Below are positions 17,104 to 25,966 of a stretch of DNA of 64,000 nucleotides, piece after piece. Position numbers and translations under genes: made by a program. Every line of letters starts with the position of its first letter. The stretch's first letter is position 1. The notes below the pieces were generated by a model. The model was not told the origin of the DNA. It did not search any database and was given only the letters and a program-made list of their open reading frames with translations. Source of the stretch: Sphingobium sp. Cam5-1 (lineage in GTDB: Bacteria; Pseudomonadota; Alphaproteobacteria; Sphingomonadales; Sphingomonadaceae); contig NZ_CP065139.1 in assembly GCF_015693305.1 (NCBI RefSeq), positions 62,001 to 126,000 of the forward strand, in the 5' to 3' direction.

Positions 17104-17766
17104 TCAGCTCTTGGCTTCGGCCCCGGCCGGTGCCGCTTTTGCGCGAGGCTTGCGTGCTGCCTTGGCCGCCTTCGGCTGCGCGCCGTCAGCCGCCTTTGCC
17201 GAAGCGGCTGCGGGCTTCGCCGCTGCCTTGGCGGGCTTTGCAGCCTTCGCTACCTTGCGCGCGGGAGCCTTCGCATTGGCTTCGGCACCGGCTGCCTTCG
17301 GTGCCGCCTTGGCGCCTGCATCCGCCTGCGCGGGTGCGGCTGCCTTCACGCCATTGGCGGCTGCGGGCTTGCGGCCCAGGCCAAGGCGCGTGGCAACCGC
17401 GCGGCGCGCTTCGGAATAGCTGGGCGCAACCAGCGGATAGGATTTGGGCAGATTGTAGCGCTGGCGATATTCGTCCGGCGAAAGGCCATTCGTCGCCAAA
17501 TGGCGCTTCAGCGTCTTGTATGGCTTGCCGTCGATCATGCTCAGGATGTGGTCGGGTGACGACAGGCTTTTGCGAACGGAAACGGCCGGTGTGTAAGTCG
17601 CTGCCTGCGCCTCGGCAGACTCCGCAGCCGGATCTTCAGTCAAGGCGATCCGGGTGGTCCGGATAAGCTCGGCGAGCCCCTCGCTCGTAACCGAATTGTT
17701 GGAGACAAACGCACTCAAAAGCTGAACTGTGAGCGTCGTGATGTCGGGCTGCGAATTTTCAGACAT
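17104..17766 (-). CDS. MucR/Ros-like regulator with altered zinc finger and Ala/Lys-rich tail
   Basis: A 220-residue protein. The central part (about residues 60-130) matches MucR: HILSMIDGKPYKTLKRHLAT, then LSPDEYRQRYNLP, YPLVAPSYSEARR and LGLGR. Usual family members have a Cys where this has Ser (LSMIDG) and a His where it has Asn (ATNGLS), so the zinc site looks lost. The remaining C-terminal half is a repetitive Ala/Lys/Pro tail like histone H1 tails. MucR proteins bind AT-rich DNA and act as nucleoid-like silencers. Start 17766 follows GGAGAAG; a GTG at 17784 is less likely. Confidence 0.8.
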   Translation of the reverse strand: MSENSQPDITTLTVQLLSAFVSNNSVTSEGLAELIRTTRIALTEDPAAESAEAQAATYTPAVSVRKSLSSPDHILSMIDGKPYKTLKRHLATNGLSPDEYRQRYNLPKSYPLVAPSYSEARRAVATRLGLGRKPAAANGVKAAAPAQADAGAKAAPKAAGAEANAKAPARKVAKAAKPAKAAAKPAAASAKAADGAQPKAAKAARKPRAKAAPAGAEAKS

Positions 17767-18100
17767 TGGCACGCTTCTCCGCACTGAATAACTGTGGCGA
17801 CCTTCTGCGCGCTTTCAACTCAAATGTAAATCACCTTCACTCTTTTAGTGTGGCGATATCTGTCCCTATGAAGGACGCTTCTGATGTTCCGCTGCTGCGG
17901 CGCCCTTAGTAGAGGGCTGATCTTGTCCTGGCTCATTATCGACATGATGGGTGAAGATGTTGATTGAACGCGGCTCTACCCACAATTTGGGTCGTAACCA
18001 TCTTATATATTGTCGCCGGGGGGGGAGCGCGGAATGCGCATCCAAAATACGCCGCCATCGCCGAAAGTAACCGGCCGTCGCGTTGCGGACCAAAAAAAAG
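17767..18100. other. Non-coding gap upstream of mucR-like gene
   Basis: No credible gene is visible. The stretch should hold the leftward promoter of the MucR-like gene. It includes a short AT-rich patch near 18001 (TTATATATTG) and a small ACCCA/TGGGT dyad near 17978-17992. MucR proteins commonly bind AT-rich DNA of their own promoters, so autoregulation is possible. Confidence 0.4.
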
Positions 18101-18123
18101 GGCCGGTCCAAAAAGGACCGGCC
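18101..18123 (-). terminator. Rho-independent terminator for the HU gene
   Basis: GGCCGGTCC-AAAAA-GGACCGGCC is a perfect nine-bp hairpin. Read leftward it is followed by a run of T (the A-run at 18092-18099), the classical form, about 155 bp after the HU stop codon. Confidence 0.85.
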
Positions 18124-18278
18124 TAATGAGTTTTTAGGAGAGGATGCCTGAAAGGCAGGGCGGCATTTGCCGCCGCGATCCTCTTCTGACAATTGTTTAG
18201 ATCGGCATGTCGATTGCACGTCATGCAATCGTAACATTCACGGCGCCCCATTCCTTGCCGGAAGGGACGCCCGGCCCG

Positions 18279-18554
18279 TTAGCCGTTCAGCTGATCCTTG
18301 ACCGCCTTTGCGGGCGTGAAGGTCAGCTTCTTCGATGCTGCGATCTGGATGGTTGCGCCGGTCGACGGATTGCGGCCTTCACGTGCCGGCTGATCCTTGA
18401 CCTTGAACTTCCCAAAGCCGCTCAGCGAAACTTCGTCACCCTTGGCAGCGGCGCCAGCGATAGCGGCAAACACGCCGTCCACATATTTGCGGGCGTCGGC
18501 CTTGGTCAGGCCATGCTCGGCTGCAACTGCTTCGGCGAGTTCGGTATTGTTCAT
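18279..18554 (-). CDS. HU-family DNA-binding protein
   Basis: A 91-residue nucleoid protein beginning MNNTELAEAVAAEHGLTKAD and containing the HU signature GFGKFKVKDQPAREGRNPST followed by GATIQIAASKKLTFTPAK. The beta-arm RNPSTG motif, which inserts into the minor groove, is intact. It binds and bends DNA with little sequence preference. It is a single gene with its own terminator at 18101-18123, next to another nucleoid-type gene (MucR-like). Confidence 0.95.
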   Translation of the reverse strand: MNNTELAEAVAAEHGLTKADARKYVDGVFAAIAGAAAKGDEVSLSGFGKFKVKDQPAREGRNPSTGATIQIAASKKLTFTPAKAVKDQLNG

Positions 18555-18756
18555 CGATCGTCTCCCTTTCGTGGACGACGGGTCTTAACCTGTCTCATCG
18601 CCCGCAACTAGGGGTGTTTTTGCCCATTAACCGATATTTTCGTGCCGGATTCGACATATTTTGGGGGTTGGTGACGTCCATGCGCCTGCTCGTGCCGCGC
18701 GAATCTCTCTCTCTGCGCGCATTCATGCCGCAGACTCGATTCCCCTACCGACAGGC

Positions 18757-20373
18757 TCAATCGGCACGCTTGCGCCGCCGGAGCCGTCCGCCCAGCGCCA
18801 TGTCCTTCATGACCACGCGCGCGGCATTATGTCCCGCCGCGCCCGTGACACCGCCGCCCGGATGGGTGCCCGCGCCGCACATATAAAGCCCTTCGGCAGG
18901 TCCGCGATAACCGGCATGGCCCAGCACCGGCCGTGCCGCCCACAATTGGTCCAGCGTCATCGCGCCATGCATGATGTCGCCACCCATCATCCCGAACCTC
19001 CGCTCAAGGTCCAATGGCGAGAATATGTCCCGCGCGATCACGGACGCCGCAAAGCCGGGCGCATAAGCGTCCACCGTCGCGATCACATCATCCGCTGCTT
19101 GGCTCCGCGCATCGTCCCAGCTTCGTCCATCGGGCAGCTGTGGCGCGAACTGCTGGCAAAACAGGCTCGCTACATGGCATCCGGGCGGCGCCAGGCTGTC
19201 GTCGACAATCGACGGGATCAGCATCTCGACGATCGGCGCGGATGACCAGCCCCTTGTCTTCGCGTCCATGAAGGCGCGGTCCATATAGTCCATGTCCGGC
19301 GCGATGATGATCCCGGCCTGCAAATGCTCGCCCGGTCCCGGCAGGCAGGAAAAGTCGGGCAGCGCCGACAGCGCGACATTCATGCGGAAACTGCCCGACG
19401 CCGTCCTGAACCCCCGGATACGCTTGCGGAAATCAGATGGCAGGTCGGCCGGGTCCATCATCCGTTCGTACAGCAGCTTGGGACCGACATTGGCGATCAC
19501 CGCCGCCGCCATGACCTCTTCCCCGCTTTCCAGCCTGACGCCGACGGCCCGCCCGCCGTCCACCAGCACCCGCTCGACCCGCGCCTCCAGGCTGATCTCC
19601 ACGCCCATCGCGCGGACGACCTTCGCCATGATCTGGGTGATCGTGCCCATGCCGCCGACGCAATGGCCCCATGCGCCCTTCTTGCCGTTCACCTGTCCCA
19701 TGACATGGTGCAGCAGGACATAGGCGCTGCCCGGCGTATCGGGCGACGCATAATTGCCGACCACCGCGTCAAAGGCGAAGGCCGCCTTCACCGCCTCGCT
19801 TTCGAACCAGCCATCCAGAAAGGCGCGCGCCGATTTCAGGAACAGGTCCAGCATGTCGCGCTGCCCGTGCAGCGACAATGCGCCGACGCGCCGTCCCTGC
19901 GACAATGCCGCCGTCAGCATGGACAGCCCGTCGCCGACATTGGGCGGAGCTTTCAGCATCATGTCGCGCAGCAGGTCCGCTATCACCTCCAGTGCGTCCT
20001 GATAGTGGGGCAGGGCGGCCGCATCCTTCGCGCTGAACTTTGCGAACTCCTCCTGCGTCCTTTCGATGCCGCCGCCCACGTTCAGATAGCGTCCGTCCGG
20101 CTGCGGCAGGAAATTGGCGACCGGCCGTTCGATCACGCGATAGCCATGGTCGGGGAGGGCCATGTCGGCGATGACCTTGGGATGCAGCAGGCTGACGGTA
20201 TAGCTGGCGACCGAATTGCGGAAACCGGGATGAAACTCCTCCGTCACCGCTGCGCCGCCTACGATGTGCCGCCGTTCCAATATGCGGACCCGGTAACCCG
20301 CGCGCGCCAGATAGAATGCGCACACCAGCGCATTATGCCCGCCCCCGATAATGACCGCGTCATACTTATACAT
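18757..20373 (-). CDS. FAD-dependent oxidoreductase, phytoene-desaturase-like (PYROXD2 type)
   Basis: A 538-residue flavoprotein. The N-terminal dinucleotide fold is DAVIIGGGHNALVCAFYLAR followed by ILERRHIVGGAAVTEEFHPG. The end has GLYMCGAGTHPGGGVTGAAG, the FAD-contact motif of the CrtI/PYROXD2 group. No other carotenoid gene is nearby, so a carotenoid role is unlikely; the bacterial PYROXD2-like proteins have no firm substrate. The gene is 36 bp downstream of a leftward SBF-type transporter, which suggests one transcript. Confidence 0.82.
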   Translation of the reverse strand: MYKYDAVIIGGGHNALVCAFYLARAGYRVRILERRHIVGGAAVTEEFHPGFRNSVASYTVSLLHPKVIADMALPDHGYRVIERPVANFLPQPDGRYLNVGGGIERTQEEFAKFSAKDAAALPHYQDALEVIADLLRDMMLKAPPNVGDGLSMLTAALSQGRRVGALSLHGQRDMLDLFLKSARAFLDGWFESEAVKAAFAFDAVVGNYASPDTPGSAYVLLHHVMGQVNGKKGAWGHCVGGMGTITQIMAKVVRAMGVEISLEARVERVLVDGGRAVGVRLESGEEVMAAAVIANVGPKLLYERMMDPADLPSDFRKRIRGFRTASGSFRMNVALSALPDFSCLPGPGEHLQAGIIIAPDMDYMDRAFMDAKTRGWSSAPIVEMLIPSIVDDSLAPPGCHVASLFCQQFAPQLPDGRSWDDARSQAADDVIATVDAYAPGFAASVIARDIFSPLDLERRFGMMGGDIMHGAMTLDQLWAARPVLGHAGYRGPAEGLYMCGAGTHPGGGVTGAAGHNAARVVMKDMALGGRLRRRKRAD

Positions 20374-20409
20374 ATGTACAACAACTCACGGGCTTCGGAA
20401 AATCCCGTT

Positions 20410-21387
20410 CTATTCGCCATTTCCTTCACGACTTCCATAACGCCGCGCCAGTCCGGCACAAACCATCAACTGAATCTGGTGAAACACCATCAACGGCAAC
20501 AATATCGGTCCCACCGCATTCGCCGGAAACAAAACCCCGGCAATCGGCACCCCCGTCGCCAAACTCTTCTTCGACCCACAAAATTGCAGCACCACCGCAT
20601 CTTCCCGCGACAATCCCAGCAAGCGCCCCAGTCCCCAGGTGAACAGCAGCACCACCACCAAAATCGCAATCGACAACAGCGCGAGCAACAACAATTCTTC
20701 CCGCGACACCTTATGCCACAGTCCTTCGACCACTGCGGCACTGAACGCCGAATAGACAATTAACAGTATCGATCCGCGATCCACTCTTCCCAGCATCGCC
20801 TTGTGCCGCGAAACAAAGCCGCCAATCCACGGCCGCGCCAGATGCCCCAGCAGGAAGGGCAGCAGCAACTGCAACACTATCCCCTCCACCGCCGATAACG
20901 AGATCAGGCCGCCGCTCCCTCCGACGCTGTTCTGCATCAGCACTGCCACCAGCACTGGCGTCAGAACGATCCCTAGCAAGTTGGAGAAGGACGCACTCAC
21001 CACCGCAGCCGCGACGTTGCCTCGCGCAATCGCTGTAAAGGCGATCGACGACTGCACCGTCGATGGCAACAGCGTCAGGAAGAGCAGCCCCGCTCGCATC
21101 TGTCCGGGGATCGCTTCCACCTGCTGCGTCGCCAGTCCGACCAGCGGGAACAGCGCGAATGTCGTTCCCAGCGTCGCCAGATGCAGCTTCCACGCCGTCG
21201 CCCCGCCCCAGATCGCCTCGCGCGACAGCTTCGCCCCATGCAGGAAGAACAGCAGCACAATGCCCGCATCCGCAAGGATGCCAACGATATGCGCACCCTC
21301 GCCCCGCGCGGGGAGAAAGGAGGCCAGCGCCACCATGGCGATCAGCAGCAGCAGGAAGGGGTCGGCAATTTCCCGGAGACGGCTCAT
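20410..21387 (-). CDS. Bile acid:sodium symporter-like (SBF_like) membrane protein
   Basis: A 325-residue, very hydrophobic protein with about nine to ten membrane segments, beginning MSRLREIADPFLLLLIAMVA. The segment LFLTLLPSTVQSSIAFTAIA and the late LQFCGSKKSLATGVPIAGVL match the SBF-like/YfeH group of the bile acid:Na+ symporter superfamily, which carries organic anions. It precedes the PYROXD2-like gene in the same direction. The transported compound is unknown; the name does not prove bile-acid transport. Confidence 0.85.
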   Translation of the reverse strand: MSRLREIADPFLLLLIAMVALASFLPARGEGAHIVGILADAGIVLLFFLHGAKLSREAIWGGATAWKLHLATLGTTFALFPLVGLATQQVEAIPGQMRAGLLFLTLLPSTVQSSIAFTAIARGNVAAAVVSASFSNLLGIVLTPVLVAVLMQNSVGGSGGLISLSAVEGIVLQLLLPFLLGHLARPWIGGFVSRHKAMLGRVDRGSILLIVYSAFSAAVVEGLWHKVSREELLLLALLSIAILVVVLLFTWGLGRLLGLSREDAVVLQFCGSKKSLATGVPIAGVLFPANAVGPILLPLMVFHQIQLMVCAGLARRYGSREGNGE

Positions 21388-21473
21388 GCCGCGGCTGTAG
21401 GCAGTCTGGCGGAAAAAGGATAGACGCCCGGCCGATCAACATATTAGTGGGCGCTTGGGAAATGGAGGCGGTC

Positions 21474-22232
21474 ATGAGCAACGGGATCGAAATTATCGAA
21501 CAGGGCGGCGTCCTGGAAATCCACATCGACCGCCCCGACAAAAAGAACGCGCTTACCGCGGCCATGTACGACAGCATGACCGCAGCCCTTTCCGACGCAT
21601 CGGGGCGGAGCGACATCGGCGCTGTCCTGATCGCAGGAAAGGGTGACGCCTTCTGCGCAGGCAATGACCTTAAGGACTTTACGCAAGGACCGCAGGGTGG
21701 CGCGGCTGCATTCGCATTCATCCGCGCCATTGCAGGCTTCGACAAGCCGCTGATCGCTGCCGTCCAAGGACTGGCCGTGGGCGTGGGCACGACGATGCTG
21801 TTCCATTGCGACCTTGTCTATGCGGCGTCCGACGCGCGCTTCATCATGCCCTTCGTCAATCTGGGCATCGTGCCGGAAGCTGGCTCAAGCCTGCTAGCGC
21901 CCGCGACGCTGGGCCATGCAAAAGCAGCGGCGATGCTGTTGCTGGGCGAGCCAATGGACGCCGAAACCGCTGACCGGTCAGGTCTGGTTACAGCTGTGAT
22001 ACCCACCGACGAATTGCTTGATCACGCTCGGGCGAAGGCGGCCACCCTGATGAAGAAGCCGCCCAAGGCACTGGCGGCCACCCGGCGGCTGCTAAAGGGC
22101 GATCCTGCCGCGCTGCTCGACAGGATCGAAGAGGAAGCACGGCTCTTCGAACAGATGCTGGAATCCGAAGAGGCTCAGGAAGCCTTCGCTGCCTTCTTCG
22201 AAAAGCGCGCTCCTGTATTCCGTCGCGATTGA
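21474..22232 (+). CDS. Enoyl-CoA hydratase/isomerase family protein
   Basis: A 252-residue crotonase-fold protein. The oxyanion-hole motifs are present: AFCAGNDLKDF and QGLAVGVGTTMLFHCDLVYA. A catalytic-region Glu lies in VNLGIVPEAGSS. Such proteins hydrate or isomerise enoyl-CoA thioesters in fatty-acid or related degradation. I chose ATG 21474, five bases after GGAGG; ATG 21462 is possible. It is divergent from the symporter gene. Confidence 0.87.
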   Translation: MSNGIEIIEQGGVLEIHIDRPDKKNALTAAMYDSMTAALSDASGRSDIGAVLIAGKGDAFCAGNDLKDFTQGPQGGAAAFAFIRAIAGFDKPLIAAVQGLAVGVGTTMLFHCDLVYAASDARFIMPFVNLGIVPEAGSSLLAPATLGHAKAAAMLLLGEPMDAETADRSGLVTAVIPTDELLDHARAKAATLMKKPPKALAATRRLLKGDPAALLDRIEEEARLFEQMLESEEAQEAFAAFFEKRAPVFRRD

Positions 22233-22379
22233 ACTTAGCGGGGAGTTGTCCCTCGGCTGCCTGATAGTCAGAAGACAACCTAAATCGAAACCCTTGCTGG
22301 AAAACTCCGGGACGTTCAGCAATATTCTGTCCCTGTGCCGCACAAGACAAGTGTTCAGCGTGAAACGAGACCAAGGCAG

Positions 22380-24068
22380 ATGAGCGACAAGGCCGTAACC
22401 ACAGCTGAAACCGCGCCCTCAGGGGCGGGCCGCTTCGCCCTTTTGGAGCCATTGCGCCAGCGGACTTACCGCACAATCTGGATCGCCAGCCTGTTTTCGA
22501 ACTTCGGGCAACTTATACAGGGCGTCGGCGCGGCCTGGCTTATGACGCGGCTGAGTTCATCGCCGCAGATGGTGGCGCTGGTCCAAACGGCCCTCATGCT
22601 GCCTTTGATGCTCGTCGCGTTGCCCGCCGGGGCGATCGCGGACATGTTCGACCGGCGCAAGGTGGCGTTGGCTGGCCTTGCCTTCGCATCACTGATGGCG
22701 ATCTGCCTCACGCTGCTTGCCGGTGCGGAACTGCTCTCTCCCTGGACCTTGCTGCTCTTCTGCTTCCTGATTGGCACGGGCGTCGCCTTATATGGGCCTG
22801 CCTGGCAAGCCTCGATCGGAGAGCAGGTAAGCGGTGAACATCTGCCCGCAGCGATCGCGCTCGGCACGATCAGCTACAATGTGGCGCGCAGCTTCGGCCC
22901 CGCAATCGGCGGCATTATCGTTGCCTCATTAGGGGCGATGGCGGCCTTTGCAGCCAACGCTTTTTTCTATCTGCCGCTGATCCTCGCCTTCCTGATGTGG
23001 CAGCGAGAACATAAGCCTTCGCGCTTGCCCCCGGAAAGGATCGATCGGGCGATCGTGTCGGGGGTCCGCTATGCGGTGCATTCGCCCCCAATCCGGGTCG
23101 TGCTTATCCGCACACATGTCGTGGGTCTGGCGGGGGCTTCAGTTTCTGCACTCACCCCATTGATTGCAAAGGATCTGCTGCACGGATCGGCAAGCACCTA
23201 TGGCTTGTTATTGGGTGCCTATGGCGTGGGCGCGGTGCTGGGCGCGACCGGGCTTGATCTGGTGCGTCGGCGTCTGCGGCCGGAGCAGGCTGCGCGGCTG
23301 CTGTCGATATTGCTGGGCGCAATGATCATCCTCGCCGGGATCAGCAGCTACACCCTTCTGACTTGCGCGGCACTACTGGTTGCGGGCTTTGCATGGATGA
23401 TCCTGGTCGCGCAGTTCAACGTTGCTGTCCAGATGTCAGCACCGCGCTGGGTCACGGCGCGCGCGCTTGCCTGCTATGGCTCGGCGTTGACCGGTGGGCT
23501 CGCTCTGGGCGCGTGGCTGTGGGGATCGGTCGCTACTGCTCTAGGAACAGGTGAAGCGATGATGATGTCGGGGGCAGCGATGGTGTTCAGCACTATTCTC
23601 GGCCTCGTCTTTCCGTTGGCGCGATCGCTCCCCGATGGATTGGAACAAAGCATACTCAGTCATCAGCCGCAGGTTGGCCTTGCGCTGACCTCGCGCAGTG
23701 GTCCCATCGTCGTGGAAATTGATTATCGGGTAGATACTGACAAGGCGCGCGACTTTTATGCCGCGATGCAGAAGGTGCGCAGCGCGCGCCTGCGAAGTGG
23801 TGCCTTTGGCTGGTCCGTGGCACGTGACATCGCCGATCCTGAACTTTGGACCGAACATTATCATTGTCCAACCTGGGGAGATTATCTGCACCAACGCGAT
23901 CGTATGACGATGGGCGACCGTCAGATCGAGGACGCCGCCAATATATTCCATATGGGTCGCAGCGAGGGGCGGGTGCGCCGACGCCTTGAACGGCCAACCG
24001 GATCTGTGCGGTGGCGGGCAGACACGCCTGACCGCCGCGACGAGGCGATCGATATAATTTATCCATAG
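22380..24068 (+). CDS. MFS exporter (MFS_3 type) with C-terminal monooxygenase-like domain
   Basis: A 562-residue protein. Residues about 20-410 contain roughly 12 membrane segments with the motif GAIADMFDRRKVALAG after the second segment, as in EntS-like exporters. The remaining 140 residues are soluble (VVEIDYRVDTDKARDFYAAM, then RSGAFGWSVARD and WTEHYHCPTWGDYLHQ), resembling an antibiotic-biosynthesis-monooxygenase/dimeric-barrel tail found in a subset of MFS_3 proteins. ATG 22380 is the likely start (weak AAGGCAG); a GTG at 22335 is possible. A TetR gene lies 89 bp downstream on the same strand and may control it. Confidence 0.83.
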   Translation: MSDKAVTTAETAPSGAGRFALLEPLRQRTYRTIWIASLFSNFGQLIQGVGAAWLMTRLSSSPQMVALVQTALMLPLMLVALPAGAIADMFDRRKVALAGLAFASLMAICLTLLAGAELLSPWTLLLFCFLIGTGVALYGPAWQASIGEQVSGEHLPAAIALGTISYNVARSFGPAIGGIIVASLGAMAAFAANAFFYLPLILAFLMWQREHKPSRLPPERIDRAIVSGVRYAVHSPPIRVVLIRTHVVGLAGASVSALTPLIAKDLLHGSASTYGLLLGAYGVGAVLGATGLDLVRRRLRPEQAARLLSILLGAMIILAGISSYTLLTCAALLVAGFAWMILVAQFNVAVQMSAPRWVTARALACYGSALTGGLALGAWLWGSVATALGTGEAMMMSGAAMVFSTILGLVFPLARSLPDGLEQSILSHQPQVGLALTSRSGPIVVEIDYRVDTDKARDFYAAMQKVRSARLRSGAFGWSVARDIADPELWTEHYHCPTWGDYLHQRDRMTMGDRQIEDAANIFHMGRSEGRVRRRLERPTGSVRWRADTPDRRDEAIDIIYP

Positions 24069-24157
24069 ATCAACCAGTTCGTGCAAGAATGTAGGGAAAC
24101 GTTGTCAATATAAACAGGCGCGCTAGAATCGCTTTGAAATCGAATTTGGAGAGCGAA

Positions 24158-24778
24158 ATGCCGAGTCAGGCGAAACGGACGGTAGGACGTCCCCGAAGGC
24201 TGACGCTAGAAAGGATTGTCGATGCCGCCTGCGAGGTCGGCATCGCCAAGCTGGAAATGAGCCTGGTTGCCGAAAGGCTGAATACCGGCGTCGCCACGCT
24301 ATATGGCTATGTGCGGGGGCGGGAACATCTGCTGCAACTCGTGGCACAGCGTCTCGTGGGACAAGCGCTGATCAAGGATGAAGGACAGAGTTGGCAGGAT
24401 ATATTGCGCGAACATGCGACAGTTACCTATCGTCTCTTTCAGTCCCTGCCTCACCTCATCACCAATCTGATCGGAAAAGAACCCGAACAGCATTCGTTTG
24501 ACTATTCGCAGAGGGTCCTCTCGATGCTGGAGGCGAGGGGGCTCCCTCCTGCTGTGGCCCTGAACGTTTATATCGAGATAAATCAGGTCGTAATCGGTGC
24601 TGCGATCAGCATGATGCGGAGGGAGGTGCTGATTCAACTCCCTGAGTACGAGACTGAAAATTGGGGGCCGCTGCCGGACATCCTCGGCGATTATTGCACA
24701 ACATTGGAGCGGATCATCTCTGGGTATGAGGCGGAACTGAGTTCGGGTGAAGACGAAAAGTCGCCCCAAAACGCCTGA
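24158..24778 (+). CDS. TetR-family transcription regulator
   Basis: A 206-residue protein with an N-terminal TetR helix-turn-helix: LERIVDAACEVGIAKLEMSL, then VAERLNTGVATLYGYVRGRE, where the usual tyrosine motif appears as LYGYV. The C-terminal part is helical and ligand-binding in this family, with no recognisable signature. ATG 24158 follows GGAGAG. Gene order suggests control of the MFS exporter just upstream. Base composition is slightly more AT-rich than the neighbours. Confidence 0.85.
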   Translation: MPSQAKRTVGRPRRLTLERIVDAACEVGIAKLEMSLVAERLNTGVATLYGYVRGREHLLQLVAQRLVGQALIKDEGQSWQDILREHATVTYRLFQSLPHLITNLIGKEPEQHSFDYSQRVLSMLEARGLPPAVALNVYIEINQVVIGAAISMMRREVLIQLPEYETENWGPLPDILGDYCTTLERIISGYEAELSSGEDEKSPQNA

Positions 24779-24843
24779 AAAATCGGCTCGCGCTCTTGTA
24801 ACTGATTAAATATTCGGCATGCGACAATGGAAGAAATATCTCT

Positions 24844-24857
24844 CTCCCATCTGGGAG
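24844..24857 (+). promoter_or_regulatory. Small hairpin masking the leader-ORF ribosome site
   Basis: CTCCC (24844-24848), loop ATCT, GGGAG (24853-24857). The right arm is the Shine-Dalgarno of the leader ORF at 24863. Folding would hide it. Confidence 0.35.
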
Positions 24858-24862
24858 GTTTG

Positions 24863-24922
24863 ATGATTCGCGCCTTCTGTCATCTGGGTCAGCGAAAGGC
24901 TGGAAAAGACGATGACAGATAG
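24863..24922 (+). CDS. Candidate leader peptide (19 aa) overlapping cysD start
   Basis: [19 protein letters not shown], preceded by GGGAGG at good spacing and ending TAG 11 bases inside cysD in a different frame. It includes one Cys codon. CysD itself has only a weak ribosome site (GGAAAAGACG), so its translation may be coupled to the leader. Cysteine-sensing leader peptides exist in other bacteria; here the idea rests on layout only. Confidence 0.3.
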   Translation: MIRAFCHLGQRKAGKDDDR

Positions 24923-25823
24923 CAAAACGCTCACCCACCTGGCGCGCCTGGAAGCGGAGAGCATCCATATTCTGAGAGAGGTTGTGGCCGAGGCTGAAAA
25001 GCCGGTCATGCTATATTCCGTGGGCAAGGACAGCGCCGTGATGCTGCATTTGGCCCGCAAGGCATTCTATCCTTCGCCGCCGCCCTTTCCGCTGCTGCAT
25101 GTCGATACGACCTGGAAGTTCCAGGAAATGTACAAGCTGCGCGATCGCATGGCCAAGGAAAGCGGCATGGAGCTGCTGGTCTACCACAATCCCGAAGCGC
25201 AGGAGCGCGGGATTAACCCGTTCGACCACGGCGCGCTGCATACCGACATGTGGAAGACCGAAGGTTTGAAGCAGGCGCTCGACCTTTATGGCTTCGACGC
25301 GGCATTCGGCGGCGCCCGCCGCGACGAGGAAAAGAGCCGTGCCAAGGAGCGCATCTTCTCCTTCCGCACGGCATCGCATGGTTGGGACCCAAAGAACCAG
25401 CGTCCGGAACTGTGGAACCTCTACAACGCCAAGAAGAACAAGGGTGAAAGCATCCGCGTCTTCCCGATCAGCAACTGGACCGAACTGGATATCTGGCAGT
25501 ATATCCACCTTAACGATGTGCCGATCGTGCCGCTCTATTTTGCCGATAAGCGCCCGACCGTTGAGCGTGACGGCATGCTGTTGATGGTGGATGACGAGCG
25601 CTTCCCGCTGAAGGAAGGCGAGACGCCGGTGATGCGGTCGATCCGCTTCCGCACGCTGGGCTGCTACCCGCTGACCGGCGCGGTGGAGAGTGAGGCGAAG
25701 ACGCTTCCGGAGGTCATCCAGGAAACGCTGCTGACCACTACGTCCGAACGCCAGGGCCGCGCCATCGACAAGGATGCAGGCGGAGCTGGCATGGAGAAGA
25801 AGAAGCAGGAGGGTTACTTCTGA
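24912..25823 (+). CDS. cysD: Sulfate adenylyltransferase subunit 2
   Basis: A 303-residue protein with the PP-loop ATP motif [13 protein letters not shown] (about residues 35-47), followed by [19 protein letters not shown] and [20 protein letters not shown], all hallmarks of CysD. With the CysN GTPase it makes adenosine 5'-phosphosulfate from ATP and sulfate, the first step of assimilation. cysNC and cysQ follow. A short palindrome-bearing gap separates it from cysN. Confidence 0.97.
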   Translation: MTDSKTLTHLARLEAESIHILREVVAEAEKPVMLYSVGKDSAVMLHLARKAFYPSPPPFPLLHVDTTWKFQEMYKLRDRMAKESGMELLVYHNPEAQERGINPFDHGALHTDMWKTEGLKQALDLYGFDAAFGGARRDEEKSRAKERIFSFRTASHGWDPKNQRPELWNLYNAKKNKGESIRVFPISNWTELDIWQYIHLNDVPIVPLYFADKRPTVERDGMLLMVDDERFPLKEGETPVMRSIRFRTLGCYPLTGAVESEAKTLPEVIQETLLTTTSERQGRAIDKDAGGAGMEKKKQEGYF

Positions 25824-25860
25824 CGCACCACGGAATGCGCAAGTGTTCCGAAGCGTCAGC

Positions 25861-25951
25861 CCCAGCGCAGGCTGGGGCCTCGGGCCTGATGGTAGACCAT
25901 TTGAGGCTCGGCCCTTCCCCAGATCAACGAGATCCCGGCCGATGCCGGGAT
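25861..25951. repeat. Intergenic palindromic repeat between cysD and cysNC
   Basis: CCCAGC-GCAG-GCTGGG (25861-25876) and ATCCCGGC-CGAT-GCCGGGAT (25932-25951) bracket a spacer. Paired hairpins of this sequence type are scattered between genes of many sphingomonads. Here they lie within an operon, 15 bp before the cysNC start, so they may affect relative expression. Confidence 0.65.
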
Positions 25952-25966
25952 GACGGGACAGATGAC

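Noticed and set aside
18186..18196. TGACAATTGTT near the HU gene, similar to the GACA-NNN-GTC sites
   Set aside because: Second arm is incomplete, and it lies downstream of the HU gene rather than in a promoter.
25835..25966. Upstream extension of the cysNC frame
   Set aside because: Encodes the palindromic repeat, not a conserved CysN N-terminus.
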